A stretch of 64,000 bases of DNA from Letharia columbiana (GCF_014066305.1 NW_023501039.1:1-64000); one strand, 5' to 3'. Counted from the stretch's first letter, positions 24,804-34,968 are shown. Notes: generated by a model from the letters alone, not told the origin. Program-made: numbers and translations.

Positions 24804-24988
24804 TATTAGAGACTTAATAATATATATAATAACTCTATATTATAATATAAAGAGAATATTATCTATATAGAATTATTATAAATATAAACTTTATAGTAAG
24901 ATAGAAAGGCCGAAAGGCCTTAATACGCTAAGCTTAATTAGATTATAATATAAGTAAGTAAGATCGTAAGGTTATTAAAACCGTAATA
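24804..24988 (-). repeat. 5' LTR of H1
   Basis: A 185-bp family A LTR that keeps a little more of the original sequence (gttattaaaaccgtaata) than most copies. It abuts H2 RT sequence at 24989. Confidence 0.85.
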
Positions 24989-25348
24989 TTTTAATAGAAT
25001 TTCAAATATCTAGCTATTCGTAATATACTATAGAAATTTATTTTTATAATTATTTCGTAGTTAATAATTTCTTTCTTAGCTTATAAAAGAATTTCTTATA
25101 ATCTTTCGCTATAATAGCGGCGACGTTAATAATAAACTTTACTTCTTTATTAATAAAATTAGAAAGTTATTCGAAGTTTTAAGACTATATAATAATAACT
25201 TAATTATCTAATTTTTTAACTATCTTAATAAAAATATAGATAAAGATCTCTATTATATTCTTTTTTTTAAATATAATCTTTACTATATAATTTAAATTCT
25301 TTTTTAAAGACTTATTATTACTCTAAATAGTAATAGATTTATTATATA
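24989..25348 (-). pseudogene. H2 reverse transcriptase start
   Basis: Matches H4 51345-51710 and E1 9060-9420, minus strand. No open frame. It starts abruptly at the H1 LTR. Confidence 0.75.
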
Positions 25349-25815
25349 AGTAAAGGCCTATAAATTAAATTCATTGAGTTGGATTTTTCATTTATCTAAG
25401 TCAAATGGAGTTAAATTTTTCTAAGTTAAATGGAATTTTAGCCCTAGCCCTAAGTCAAATCGAACTCTAATCGCTTGCTGTGCGTTTTTGACCTACTTTC
25501 ACCACTACAAAATTGATTTAATCTATATGATATATAGGCATATATGTGCGGAGAGAGGCGCGCTAAGGCCTAATTAGGAAGGTGTATTGAGTGTGAAGGA
25601 TTAATCCGTAATAATTGCCCATAAAAAACAGAGAAAGGCCATGTCCTTATGGCAAGAAGTATCGAAATACCGGAAAGAAATGGAGACAACATGCCAATTA
25701 GTGGTGTGAATCCCACATTATCTCCTGCCGCAGTGAAATCATTCGAATAATAAAATAGCTGTCAGAGCAAGACATCGGACGGTTTTAATTCGTCCAAATA
25801 TGTATCGTCCGATAT
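25349..25815. other. X1 left module (unique block)
   Basis: A block shared with X2 (27980-28345), X3 (38348-38760) and X4 (38824-39220). It contains two or more copies of taagtcaaat-type steps, the block cctaattagg and a stretch around 25640-25740 that is almost identical in X4. I see no convincing frame in it. Confidence 0.7.
25774..25813. repeat. Inverted repeat conserved in family X
   Basis: ATCGGACG at 25774-25781 pairs with CGTCCGAT at 25806-25813, and a second inner cgtcc copy lies in the loop. The same structure is at 28304-28343 in X2, with a one-arm variant at 39180-39220 in X4. Confidence 0.75.
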
Positions 25816-25907
25816 TCCTCCTATAGAGGCCTAATTGACTGTGATCGTCGCAGTAGATCCTCCTCTTATAACGTTATTGCAGTGATATACCATATTAATG
25901 CAGTGGG

Positions 25908-26783
25908 GATGACAGGCCAAGTTGCAGTGGTGTTCTCCGCTTGCTGAGTGATGATTTGATGTGGAACCGTGGAGAGCATGTGACGTGGGATCTTGGAGAG
26001 CTGAGCCGTGTTCTTGGCGATGGGGGCCTTGTTGCCGCTTGGTTTCTCCCAGTGTTCTCCGCAGTGTTCTCCGCATTTGCCTGTTGTAGTTCCTCCTCTT
26101 ACTCCTTAATGCAGTGGGGATGACAGGCTAAGTTGTAGTGGTGTTCTCCGCTTGCTGAGTGATGATTTGATGTGGAACCGTGGAGAGCATATGACGTGGG
26201 ATCTTGGAGAGCTGAGCCTGTTCTTGGTGCTGGGGGCCTTGTTGCCGCTTGGTTTCTCCGCAGTGTTCTCCGCATTTGCCTGTTGTAGTTCCTCCTCTTG
26301 CTCCTCAATGTAGTGGGGATGACAGGCCAAGTTGCAGTGGTGTTCTCCGCTTGCTGAGTGATGATTTGATGTGGAACCGTGGAGAGCATATGACGTGGGA
26401 TCTTGGAGAGCTGAGCCGTGTTCTTGACGATGGTGGCCTTGTTGCCGCTTGGTTTCTCTTTCCGCAGTGTTCTCCGTAGTGTTCTCCGCAGTGTTCTCCG
26501 CATTTGCCTGTTATAGTTCCTCCTCTTACGATGTTCCTCCTATAGAGGCCTAATTAACTATAATCGTCGCAGTAGATCCTCCTCTTATAACGTTATTGTA
26601 GTAATGTATTATATCAATGTAGTGGGGATGATAGGCCAAGTTGTAGTGGTGTTCTCCGCTTGCTGAGTGATGATTTGATGTGGAACCGTGGAGAGCATAT
26701 GACGTGGGATCTTGGAGAGCTGAGCCGTGTTCTTGGTGCTGGGGGCCTTGTTGCCGCTTGGTTTCTCCGCAGTGTTCTCCGCA
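25908..26783. repeat. X1 tandem repeat array, units of about 200-210 bp
   Basis: Units starting gatgacaggcc at 25908, 26119, 26318 and 26627, each running through a conserved block (tgctgagtgatgatttgatg, cgtgggatcttggagagctg) to ctccgcatttgcctgtt. A 94-bp leader (25814-25907) is repeated at 26533-26626 before the fourth unit. On the minus strand the units encode QQANAEN, then LSKIPRHMLSTVPHQIITQQ, homologous to the gag-like frame of E3, but unit lengths are not all multiples of three. Confidence 0.8.
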
Positions 26784-26938
26784 TTCGCCTGCTGTATTGA
26801 CTTCTCTTGCACTGGCTGAGTGGATTGGTGTGAGACCGTGGAGAGTAGGCCTGTTGTGTCACTGCTGCTGATGACTGTCTCCGCAATGTTCTCCGCAGTG
26901 TTCTCCGCATTCGCCTGCTGTATTGACTTCTCTTGCAC
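26609..26938 (-). pseudogene. Minus-strand gag-like open frame in X1 repeats
   Basis: A 109-codon open frame reading through one 126-bp unit and one long unit. It contains EKSIQQANAENTAENIAET, then SSSDTTGLLSTVSHQST, then HMLSTVPHQIITQQAE. The same frame in E3 (21505-21640, plus strand) is part of a longer open frame, which argues that this frame, not the arginine-rich one overlapping it, is ancestral. Low complexity, no known domain, no sign of a working gene. Confidence 0.4.
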
Positions 26939-27045
26939 TGGCTGAGTGGATTGGTGTGAGACCGTGGAGAGTAGGCCTGTTGTGTCACTGCTGCTGATGA
27001 CTGTCTCCGCAATGTTCTCCGCAGTGTTCTCCGCATTCGCCTGTT
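26784..27045. repeat. 126-bp tandem repeat in X1, two full copies
   Basis: Copies begin at the attcgcctg positions 26784 and 26909-26910, with the next repeat start at 27035, so the period is 126 bp (42 codons). The two units are nearly identical. X4 has a single copy of the same unit at about 39683-39830. Confidence 0.82.
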
Positions 27046-27099
27046 GTAGATCCTCCTCTTGTTTAACTGAGTGCGAGGGTACCGAGGGTAGATGTGTTC

Positions 27100-27150
27100 A
27101 TATTGGTGGAATTAATAGAATTAATAGAATTGGTAGAATTGGTAGAATGG
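27100..27150. repeat. 9-bp array (ttggtagaa)n in X1
   Basis: Five or six steps of attggtagaa/attaatagaa. Related arrays of different length lie at 27571-27602, 39893-39940, 40297-40335 and 41558-41583, always at the same place in the family X body. Confidence 0.8.
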
Positions 27151-27977
27151 TGGAAGAAGAATGGTTACACAAATAGGTGGAAGGATTATTATCCGATCCC
27201 GGACGCGTTTGGTGTGACTACAATATTTGAATGTCAGTTTAACCCACCTATCGCTGGCTTGGGAGGAGTATGTAGGGGAGGACGTATCCGTTCGGGCTCT
27301 TTTTGAGGGCCTTCCAACGCGTTTATGAGCAGTAGTAGGTAGCGCTTGCGACCTCGATTGCCAGCAGTAGCGGATTCGCCGAGGGGTGGCCTGGGGGCGT
27401 CAGTAGGGGCTCTAAGAGGCGGGTAAAAGGGGTGTACGTGCCTGAACCGGACGCGTTTGGTGTGACTACAATATTTGAATGTCAGTTTAACCCACTTACC
27501 GCTGGCTTGGGAGGAGTATGTAGGGGAGGACGTATCCGTTCGGGCTCTTTTTGAGGGCCTTCCAACGCGTTTGGTGGAATTGGTAGAATTGGTAGAGTGG
27601 TGGAAGAATAATGGTTACACAAACAGGTGGAAGGATTATTATCCGATCCCGGACGCGTCTGGTGTGACTACCATGACTACCATATTTGAATGTCCATTTA
27701 ATCCACCAATAGTAGGCCAAACTTCATAATTTTTACAGCGTTAGAAAGCGCAAAGCGAGCTTTACAATTTGAGGAATTATGAAGTAACTGTATGTATCGC
27801 AAGCTGAGTACTTCAAAGTGTAAAACTTCTATATACAAATTTTTGATAAGGGAGCTCGGGAGGGCTATCGGGCTGACTTAGCCGGTCTAACCAAAGAGCG
27901 TAGCGAACCCGAATTTATGATTGGCTGCACATACAAATTCAAGGTTTTCAAGCTCAGCTCTATCTTATTCTATTATA
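27150..27977. other. X1 right module
   Basis: Contains a direct duplication: ggacgcgtttggtgtgacta through ccttccaacgcgttt occurs at about 27200-27322 and again at about 27452-27572, with a related piece at 27650. The last 250 bp (from tttttacagcgttagaaag) are shared with X3, X4 and, in part, the short X copies. I see no gene; frames such as 27475-27729 are chance readings of the repeats. Confidence 0.65.
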
Positions 27978-28303
27978 CAAGTAAAGGCCCATGAATTAAA
28001 TTCATGGAGTTGGATTTTTCTAAGTCAAATCGAATTTTAGCCCTAGCCCTAAGTCAAATCGAACTCTGATCGCTTGCTGTGCGTTTTTGATCTACAAACA
28101 GGCAAATATGTGCGGAGAGAGGCGCGCTAATGCCTAATTAGGGAGTAATAATTGCCCATAAAAAATAGAGAAAGGCCATGTTCTTATGGCAAGAAGTATC
28201 GAAATACCGGAAAGAAATGGAGACAACGTGCCAATTAGTGGTGTGAATCCCACAATATCTCCTGCCGCAGTGAAATCTTTCGAATAATGAAATAGCTGTA
28301 GAC

Positions 28304-28343
28304 ATCGGACGGTTTCAATTCGTCCAAATATGTATCGTCCGAT
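28304..28343. repeat. Inverted repeat of family X in X2
   Basis: ATCGGACG and CGTCCGAT arms with the same 24-base loop as in X1. Confidence 0.75.
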
Positions 28344-28426
28344 GTTCCTCCTGTAGAGGCCCAATTGACTGTGATAGTAGATCCTCCTCTTGTGACGTTA
28401 TTGCAGTGATGTATCATATTAATGCA

Positions 28427-29550
28427 GTGGGGATGACAGGCCAAGTTGTAGTGGTGTTCTCCGCTTGCTGAGTGATGATTTGATGTGGAACCGTGGAGAG
28501 CATATGACGTGGGATCTTGGAGAGCTGAGCCGTGTTCTTGACGATGGTGGCCTTGTTGCCGCTTGGTTTCTCCGTAGTGTTCTCTCCGCTTGCTGAGTGA
28601 TGATTTGATGTGGAACCGTGGAGAGCATATGACGTGGGATCTTGGAGAGCTGAGCCGTGTTCTTGACGATGGTGGCCTTGTTGCCGCTTGGTTTCTCCGC
28701 AGTGTTCTCCGCATTTGCCTGTTGTAGTTTCTCCTCTTGCTCCTTAATGTAGTGGGGATGATAGGCCAAGTTGTAGTGGTGTTCTCCGCTTGCTGAGTGA
28801 TGATTTGATGTGGAACGGCCAAGTTGCAGTGGTATTCTCCGCTTCTCTTACTCCACCTCTAGTAGAGTATTAGACTGAGTGGCTAGCTGAGTGGCTGACT
28901 GAGTGAATAACTAATATAACGTGGGATCTTGGAGAGCTGAGCCGTGTTCTTGACGATGGTAGCCTTATTGCCGCTTGGTTTCTCCGTAGTATTCTCCGCA
29001 TTTGCCTATTATAGTTCCTCCTCTTACTCCTCCTCTTGTAGAGTATTAGACTGAGTGGCTAGCTAAGTAACTAACTAAGTGAATGACTAATATAACGTGG
29101 GATCTTAAAGAGCTAAGCCGTGTTCTTGACGATGGTGGCCTTATTGCCGCTTAGTTTCTCCGTAGTATTCTCCGCATTTACCTATTATAGTTCCTCCTCT
29201 TACTCCTTAATATAGTAGAGATGACAGGCTAAGTTACAGTAGTGTTCTCCGCTTACTAAGTAATAATTTAATATGAAACGACCAAGTTATAGTGATATTC
29301 TCCGCTTACTAAGTAATAATTTAATATAAAACCGTGGAGAGTATATAACGTGGGATCTTAGAGAGCTAAGCCGTGTTCTTGACGATAATAGCCTTATTAC
29401 CGCTTGATTTCTCCGTAGTATTCTCCGCATTTATCTATTATAATTCCTTCTCTTACTCCTTAATATAGTAGAGATAATAGATTAAGTTATAGTAGTATTC
29501 TTCGCTTATTAAGTAATAATTTAATATAAAATTATAAAGAGTATATAACG
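28427..29550. repeat. X2 tandem repeat array, progressively RIP-mutated
   Basis: At least five units of the gatgacaggcc/ctccgcttgctgagtgatga type, some truncated. Those up to about 28830 are nearly identical to X1. Later ones (28900 onward) show cumulative TGG to TAA/TAG and CA to TA change until they are hard to recognise near 29500. Confidence 0.75.
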
Positions 29551-30285
29551 TTCGAACGCGTTTAATATGACTATAATATTTAAATATTAATTTAATTCAT
29601 TTATCGCTAACTTAAAAGAAGTATATAAAGAAAAACGTATCCGTTTAAGCTCTTTTTAAGAGTTTTTTAACGCGTTTATAAGTAGTAATAGATAGCTATT
29701 AAGCTTACTTACGGCCTCGATTATTAATAATAGCGAATTCGCTAAGAGATAATCTAAGGGCGTTAATAGGGGCTCTAAGAGGCGGGTAATAGAGATATAT
29801 ATATCTAAAACGTTAAGTAACCTTTAGGCGAGGGGTATCGAAGACGATTATATTCATATTAATGGAATTAATAGAATTAATAGAATAGTAAAAGAAGAAT
29901 AGTTATATAAATAGGTGAAAGGATTATTATTCGATTTCGAACGCGTCTAATATAACTATTATAACTATTATATTTAAATATTTATTTAATCTATTAATAG
30001 TAGGCTAAACTTTATTATTTTTATAGCGTTAGAAAGCGTATATTAAGCTTTATAATTTACGAAATTATAAAGTAATAGTATTCTTAGAGAGATAGTTATT
30101 TTAGAGTATAAGACTTCTATATATAGATTTTTATAGATTTTTGATAGTTGCGGACGCTAATTTATTTACCCGCGGTATCTAATTAAAAAGCGTAGATCTA
30201 ACGAATTAATAATTAACTGTATATATAAATTCAAGATTTTCAAGCTTAGCTCTATCTTATTCTATTATATATACTAATATACTAA

Positions 30286-32695
30286 TAATAAATAGTTAAA
30301 TATATAATAATCTAAATTAAATATAATAATTCTAGATTTAAAGAATATATAAGAATTATATTATTTTAATTATAATATATCTAGAATAATATTAAATTAT
30401 TCTAATAAGATAATTAAGTATTAAAGTTCTTCTATATAATCTTCTAAAATAAGTTTTACTAAGACTATATATATAATATTAGATATAAAAATAAATTTAT
30501 TATTAACTAATTATAATTTATAGAATTATATTAATATTATCTTAGATAGCTTATTTATTTTAATAAAAGATATATTTATAAAATTTAATACTAAAGCTTT
30601 AATATCTAAAAGATAATTAATTTTAATCTATTCTATTAATATAATAGTTTTTTTATAAAAATTTAATTAGCGTTTATTTTATAAAGAGACTTTAATAGCG
30701 ATAGTATACGCGAATAGAGAGACGAAAACGAGTATTCTTTCTATTTTTAACTCTTTAATTTTTATATATAAAGCTTTTAAGTTCTTAACGGCGACTTAGC
30801 TAGAGATATTTAATTTTCTAATTTTTATAATAATTCGATAAGAATATTCTTCTTTATATCGATAACTTTTAAAACTATATTAATCTATTATTTTATTAAT
30901 AAATTTATACTTTTATATAGAATACTATTATCGCTAAAATAATTTTTAATTTTTAGATATTTAAAATATTTATCTTTTTTTCGAATTCTATTTATTAATA
31001 GTTTAAGATATATATATTTTTATATATAAGAATTTTCGATAGTAATATTATTATTTCTTTTAGTAAATAAAGTATTATGCTAATTATTCGAGAGAATAAA
31101 ATTCTTATAACTATTACTAATTTTATTAGTTTCTTTCTTATTTTTTAAATTTAATATATTATTAATAGCTCGTAGATCTATATCTAATACTTATAAAAAA
31201 ATAACTAATTCTTAAAAAGTATTAAAAGACTATTCTAAAATTCGATATCTTAAATATATAAAGATTAATCGTTTTAGATTAAATATCTTATAAATTTTAG
31301 TAAATTTTAAGAGAGCGATAGCTATAGAGAATTATATATAAAAATTCTTAAACGATTTCTTTTTATCTATTACTTTTATATTAAATTTAAAATTAAATAT
31401 CTTAATATTTAATTTAATAATCTTATTATATATTTCGAATATATTATCTAATTCGTTAATTATTTCTTAAACAATTTAATATAGATTTAAGATATCTTTA
31501 TTTACTCTTATTTTAATAACGTTATACGTAGTAAACTTATAATAATCTTATATATAATCGATTTTCTTAAGTTTAATAGAGAAGATTATAGCGCTTTATT
31601 TAAATTTCGCTTTAAGATATTAACGCTAGCTATTCTACTTATCTCGATTATTAATATTATAAAAATCCGAGACGTTAAGATATCGTTTATTTAATTCTAT
31701 ACTCTCTACGCGATTCGTAATAGAGATATAATATAAATTTCGATAAATATTATTAATAAGAATACTCGACTAACGAGATATAATCTCTATATTCTTTTTA
31801 TCGAAGTTTTTTAAATTAGCTAATATATAAGATTATTACTTCTTTAGCTATTACTCTTTATATCTTAAATCTTACTTAAATTTTTTATTTTCTTTAATAA
31901 ATTTCGTAGTATTAATACGATATCTATTATATAAATCTTAAAGTTTATTATTAATTTCTTACTCGTAGAATAATTAATTATTACTATTATTTAACTAAGT
32001 ATTAATTATTAATATCTTTATCTTAGCTTAAGCGATATTATAATCGAGTTCTTTATTTTATTATTAAAGAATCTTAATATTACGATTAATAGTTCGAAAG
32101 CTTTCTATTAATATCTTTAATTTATTATATTAAATATTAGAAGTTTTAATAGCGCTTTTTATAAAATTCTATAAGTTAAAAATAAAGATAAAAATTATAA
32201 TTAAATCTTTTTCGATAATATTCGTAAATTATACTTCGATATAACTTAAATTAGATTTAATAATATATCTTCTAGAGATAAAACGCTTTTTCTTATATCG
32301 TGCGAATAATTTAGCTTTACTAATATTTAAAACCTTCTTATCGAAGTTCTTAAGATTATTTAAATAATAATATATCTATAATTTATCTATAACGATTTAA
32401 CTTTAAATATTATCTAGATTTAGAGTTAAAGAGTTTATAGCTAATATTAAACTAGTAAATATATAAAGAAGATTTAATCTAGAGTCTATTTCTTTTAATA
32501 TATTAAAGATATTTATTTTCTTTAGATTCTTATTTAATCTAGTTAGATTAGCCTTTATATAAGTAAAAGATTTTCTTTTAAATAATCTTTTAAGTAGTAA
32601 GCTTCTTTAGCTATAACTATTAACTTTTTAACTATATATTTAATATAATTAATAAATAAATCGCTATTATTTTAAAAGAAAGATAGATAGTATTA
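30286..32695 (-). pseudogene. H2 gag and protease region
   Basis: Co-linear with E1 9410-11832. Dense stops; assigned by alignment only. Confidence 0.7.
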
Positions 32696-32880
32696 TATTA
32701 AGAATTTAATAGTATATATAGTAACTCTATATTATAGTATAAAGAGAATATTATTTATATAGAATTATTATAAGTATAAACTTTATAGTAAAGTAGAAAG
32801 ATTAAAAGGCCTTAGTACGCTAAGTTTAATTAGACTATAATATAAGTAAATAAGATTATAAGATTATTAGAATCGTAATA
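32696..32880 (-). repeat. 5' LTR of H2
   Basis: A 185-bp family A LTR, followed by ctttc (32881-32885), which would be the target duplication in H3; the left partner is not in the window. Confidence 0.85.
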
Positions 32881-33475
32881 CTTTCTTTTATATTATACGA
32901 ATAATATAATAATATTTAAAATCTTCTTATCGAAGTTTTTAAGTTTTTCTAGATAATAATATATCTATAACTTATCTATAATGATTTAATTTTAAGTATT
33001 ATTTAAATTTAAGATTAAGAGATTTATAGCTAGTATTAAACTAGTAAGAATTTAAAGAAGATTTAATCTAAGATTTATTTCTTTTAATATATTAAATATA
33101 TTTATTTTCTTTAAATTTTTATTTAATTTAATTAAATTAGCCTTTATATAAATAAAAGATTTTTTTTAAATAATCTTTTAAATAGTAAGCTTCTTTAGCT
33201 ATAACTATTAACTTCTTAATAATATACTTTCTTTTTAACTATATATTTAATATAATTAATAAATAAATCGCTATCGCTCTAGAAGAAAGATAGATAATAT
33301 TATATTAGAGACTTAATAATATATATAATAACTCTATATTATAGTATAAAGAGAATACTATTTATATAGAATTATTATATATATAAATTTCTTAATAAGA
33401 TAGAAAGATTAAAAGATCTTAATACGCTAAGCTTAATTAAATTATAATATAAGTAAGATTATTAAAATCGTAATA
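32881..33475 (-). mobile_element. Element H3: 5' end of a family A Ty3/gypsy element
   Basis: Gag leader (32881-33302) and 5' LTR (33303-33475, 173 bp) of a minus-strand copy, truncated where H2 inserted. The leader matches E1 11413-11832. After the LTR, unrelated family B sequence begins at 33476. Confidence 0.8.
33303..33475 (-). repeat. 5' LTR of H3
   Basis: A family A LTR with about 12 bp missing in the aagtaag/cgtaag region relative to H1. Confidence 0.82.
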
Positions 33476-33790
33476 TAAATCTTCGTAGTATAGCGATTTT
33501 ATAACTTTCGCTATAGTCTAATAGCGTAATAATAGCTAAAAATCGAGTATAGAACTTATTAAATACCTTCTTCTTTTTTATAATAAACGCCGGGTTATAA
33601 AGTAAGGCGTTATTTTTTATTAGCTTATTATAATTATTAAATATACTATAAAGCTCTAAAATCATCTCTTTTATAGTATTATAGAAATCCTCGTTTAGTA
33701 AATCTACTTATATCTTAAGTATATCGAATATAATTAACTTATAGTAATCTCGAATATAGTCTATTTTATTTTTTTTACTAGAAAATAATA
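33476..33790 (-). pseudogene. Gag-like fragment of Ba
   Basis: The minus strand contains an open stretch at 33665-33462 with KVFNKFYTRFLAIITLLDYS and an arginine-rich end. Its copy in Bb (about 35835-36010) is broken. The FY.RF...L.Y pattern resembles the core of fungal retrotransposon Gag proteins, but I cannot assign it to gypsy or copia. The open frame runs into the neighbouring LTR, so it is a survivor of decay, not a gene. Confidence 0.4.
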
Positions 33791-34299
33791 TAATACTTTA
33801 TCGAAACTTAGAGTCTAGATGAAATCGCTATTTATTCTACTTCTCTTTTTTATTATAGAAGTAAGGTATATTAGAGTATTTCTTATTATTTTCGATAATA
33901 AGAATAGTAGAGATAGATATTCTAGTCTTAATAACTTTTAATTTAATTAGTTATTTATTTATATCGAAATTTAGAGACTTTACTAAAGTAATTATTTCTT
34001 CTTTAATAATTAAGGCCTAAATTTTAATCTATAATTTCGTATTCGTAGTAGTAAGAGTCTTTATATTAAAACGATAAAGGTTCTATAATTCTCGAAGTCG
34101 TATTATAATTATATTAAGATTCTAAATAATAGTATTAAGATTACGAATTTAGATTTAATAATACTAAATCGTTAATAACGATTTAGAATAGATTTCTTCT
34201 TAATTCGAGTTTATAACGAATTAGATGAAGATCTCTTTACTAATATAAATAGATAATAAATAAGATAAGCGAGAGATAATCGAAATATCTTTTTATAGA

Positions 34300-34550
34300 G
34301 ATAGAGTAGATAGATAGATAGAGAATTATTCGAATATCTCCTTTATAATAAGACGATTAAGTAATTAATATTCGAGAGATTTCCGTAGAGATAAGATAGG
34401 TAGACAGATAGGTAGATAAGTAGATAGAAAATTATTCGAATATCTTCTCTATAATAAGGCGATTAAGTAATTAATATTTAAGAGATCTTTATAGAGTAGA
34501 GTAGATAGATAGATAGAAGTAGATAGATAATAATAGCTTAGCTTACGACT
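34300..34550. repeat. Minisatellite with GATA/TAGA runs in Ba leader
   Basis: Units of about 104 bp, each with the step attattcgaatatct...aataaggcgattaagtaattaatatt...gagat and a run of gataga steps; a similar array is at 36640-36767 in Bb. Confidence 0.7.
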
Positions 34551-34570
34551 ATATTAAATAGTTAATATTA

Positions 34571-34753
34571 TATTAGAGAATAAATTATATATTAAATAAT
34601 AATATTAGTAATATTATATAAATGAAATATTAACTATAAAGATTACTAAGTAATATATATATCGAAGTTATTAGAGTATTAAGCCGTTAAGAAGCTAGCT
34701 CGAATAGAGTCTAGCGTAAGTCTAAAGAAGGAATATCGGTTAAAATTATAATA
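34571..34753 (-). repeat. Family B LTR, first copy
   Basis: 183 bp with ends TATTAGAG and AATTATAATA (RIP form of TGTTA...TAACA); the second copy is at 34786-34968. Confidence 0.8.
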
Positions 34754-34785
34754 CTAGTTAGAATACTATCTATAACTAGCTCTAT

Positions 34786-34968
34786 TATTAGAGAATAAAT
34801 CGTATATCGAATAATAATATTAATAGTATTATATAAATGAAATATTAACTATAAAGATTATTAAGTAATATATATATCGAAGTTATTAGAGTATTAAGTC
34901 GCTAAGAAGCTAGCCTAAATAGAGCCTAGCGTAAGTCTAGAGAAGAAATATTAGTTAAAATTATAATA
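34786..34968 (-). repeat. 3' LTR of Bb
   Basis: 183-bp copy of 34571-34753. Confidence 0.8.

Larger units (their letters stand above)
4346..24988 (-). mobile_element. Element H1: full-length family A Ty3/gypsy chromovirus, carrying four nested insertions
   Basis: A minus-strand element whose own sequence is split into 4346-6602, 12018-12396, 19559-19979 onward to 20979, 22049-23811 and 24233-24988. Joined, these give about 6.55 kb with 185-bp LTRs at both ends. Comparison with the mostly uninterrupted copy H4 (47767-52763) shows that removing E1, E2, E3 and the short X copy restores continuous sequence. Order on the minus strand is 5' LTR, gag, RT, RNase H, integrase, chromodomain, polypurine tract, 3' LTR. 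Its outer flanks do not form a matching target duplication (ctaat on the left, tttta on the right). Confidence 0.85.
27980..30277. mobile_element. Element X2: long family X element inserted in the tip of X1
   Basis: Begins AGTAAAGGCCC at 27980 and ends TATACTAA at 30277. It sits in the terminal TATATA of X1: the left flank is CA (27978-27979), the right flank TA (30278-30279), followed by the last six bases of X1. The first 870 bp are unmutated. From about 28850 RIP-type changes appear, and from about 29100 they are dense. Its right 160 bp (gttgcggacgctaatttatt, cccgcggtatctaa) match the short X copy at 23812 better than they match X1. Confidence 0.82.
25349..30285. mobile_element. Element X1: long repeat-filled family X element containing X2
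   Basis: Begins AGTAAAGGCC at 25349. Its body runs to 27977, then X2 (27980-30277) interrupts its very tip, and the last bases TACTAA are at 30280-30285. TA flanks both ends (25347-25348, 30286-30287). Modules in order: a terminal block with ATGAATTAAATTCAT; a 450-bp unique block; an inverted repeat at 25774-25813; tandem units of about 200 bp; 126-bp units; a 9-bp array; and a 3' block ending in TTCAAGGTTTTCAAGCTCAG and TCTTATTCTATTATA. There is no transposase. CA/TG content is normal from 25349 to 27977. Confidence 0.82.
24989..32880 (-). mobile_element. Element H2: family A Ty3/gypsy, 3' truncated, carrying X1 and X2
   Basis: A minus-strand copy made of the RT start (24989-25348), gag (30286-32695) and 5' LTR (32696-32880). 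It is cut at 24988 by H1, and its 3' half is not in the window. X1 with nested X2 is inserted at a TA (25347-25348 and 30286-30287); removing it gives TTTATTATATAATAAATAG, exactly as in H1 at about 20880. On the right it is inserted into H3. Confidence 0.8.
33476..34753 (-). mobile_element. Element Ba: 5' part of a family B LTR element
   Basis: A direct repeat of 35826-36767 followed by a 183-bp LTR (34571-34753), which is the 5' LTR in minus orientation. Its gag-side sequence is cut at 33476 by the H3 LTR. The leader contains a minisatellite with GATA runs. Confidence 0.65.

Noticed and set aside
25438..25455. Telomere-like CCCTAGCCCTAA in the X left module (also at 28035 and 38883)
   Set aside because: Only two imperfect steps, conserved as part of the X element, not a telomeric array.
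26614..27036. Arginine-rich minus-strand frame (MRRTLRRTLRR repeats)
   Set aside because: It is the shadow of the gcggagaac repeat in another frame. The QQANAEN frame is the one shared with E3.
27094..27306. VELVEL frames around the 9-bp arrays as real proteins
   Set aside because: They arise from the (ttggtagaa)n array and its flanks, differ in every copy and have no conserved start.
25908..29550. CRISPR-like array
   Set aside because: Repeat units are contiguous and about 200 bp, with no short repeat/unique spacer alternation, and the organism is a fungus.
33462..33665. 67-codon frame as an intact gene
   Set aside because: It begins in the family A LTR and covers a decayed gag fragment whose second copy is broken; it is recorded only as a pseudogene fragment.
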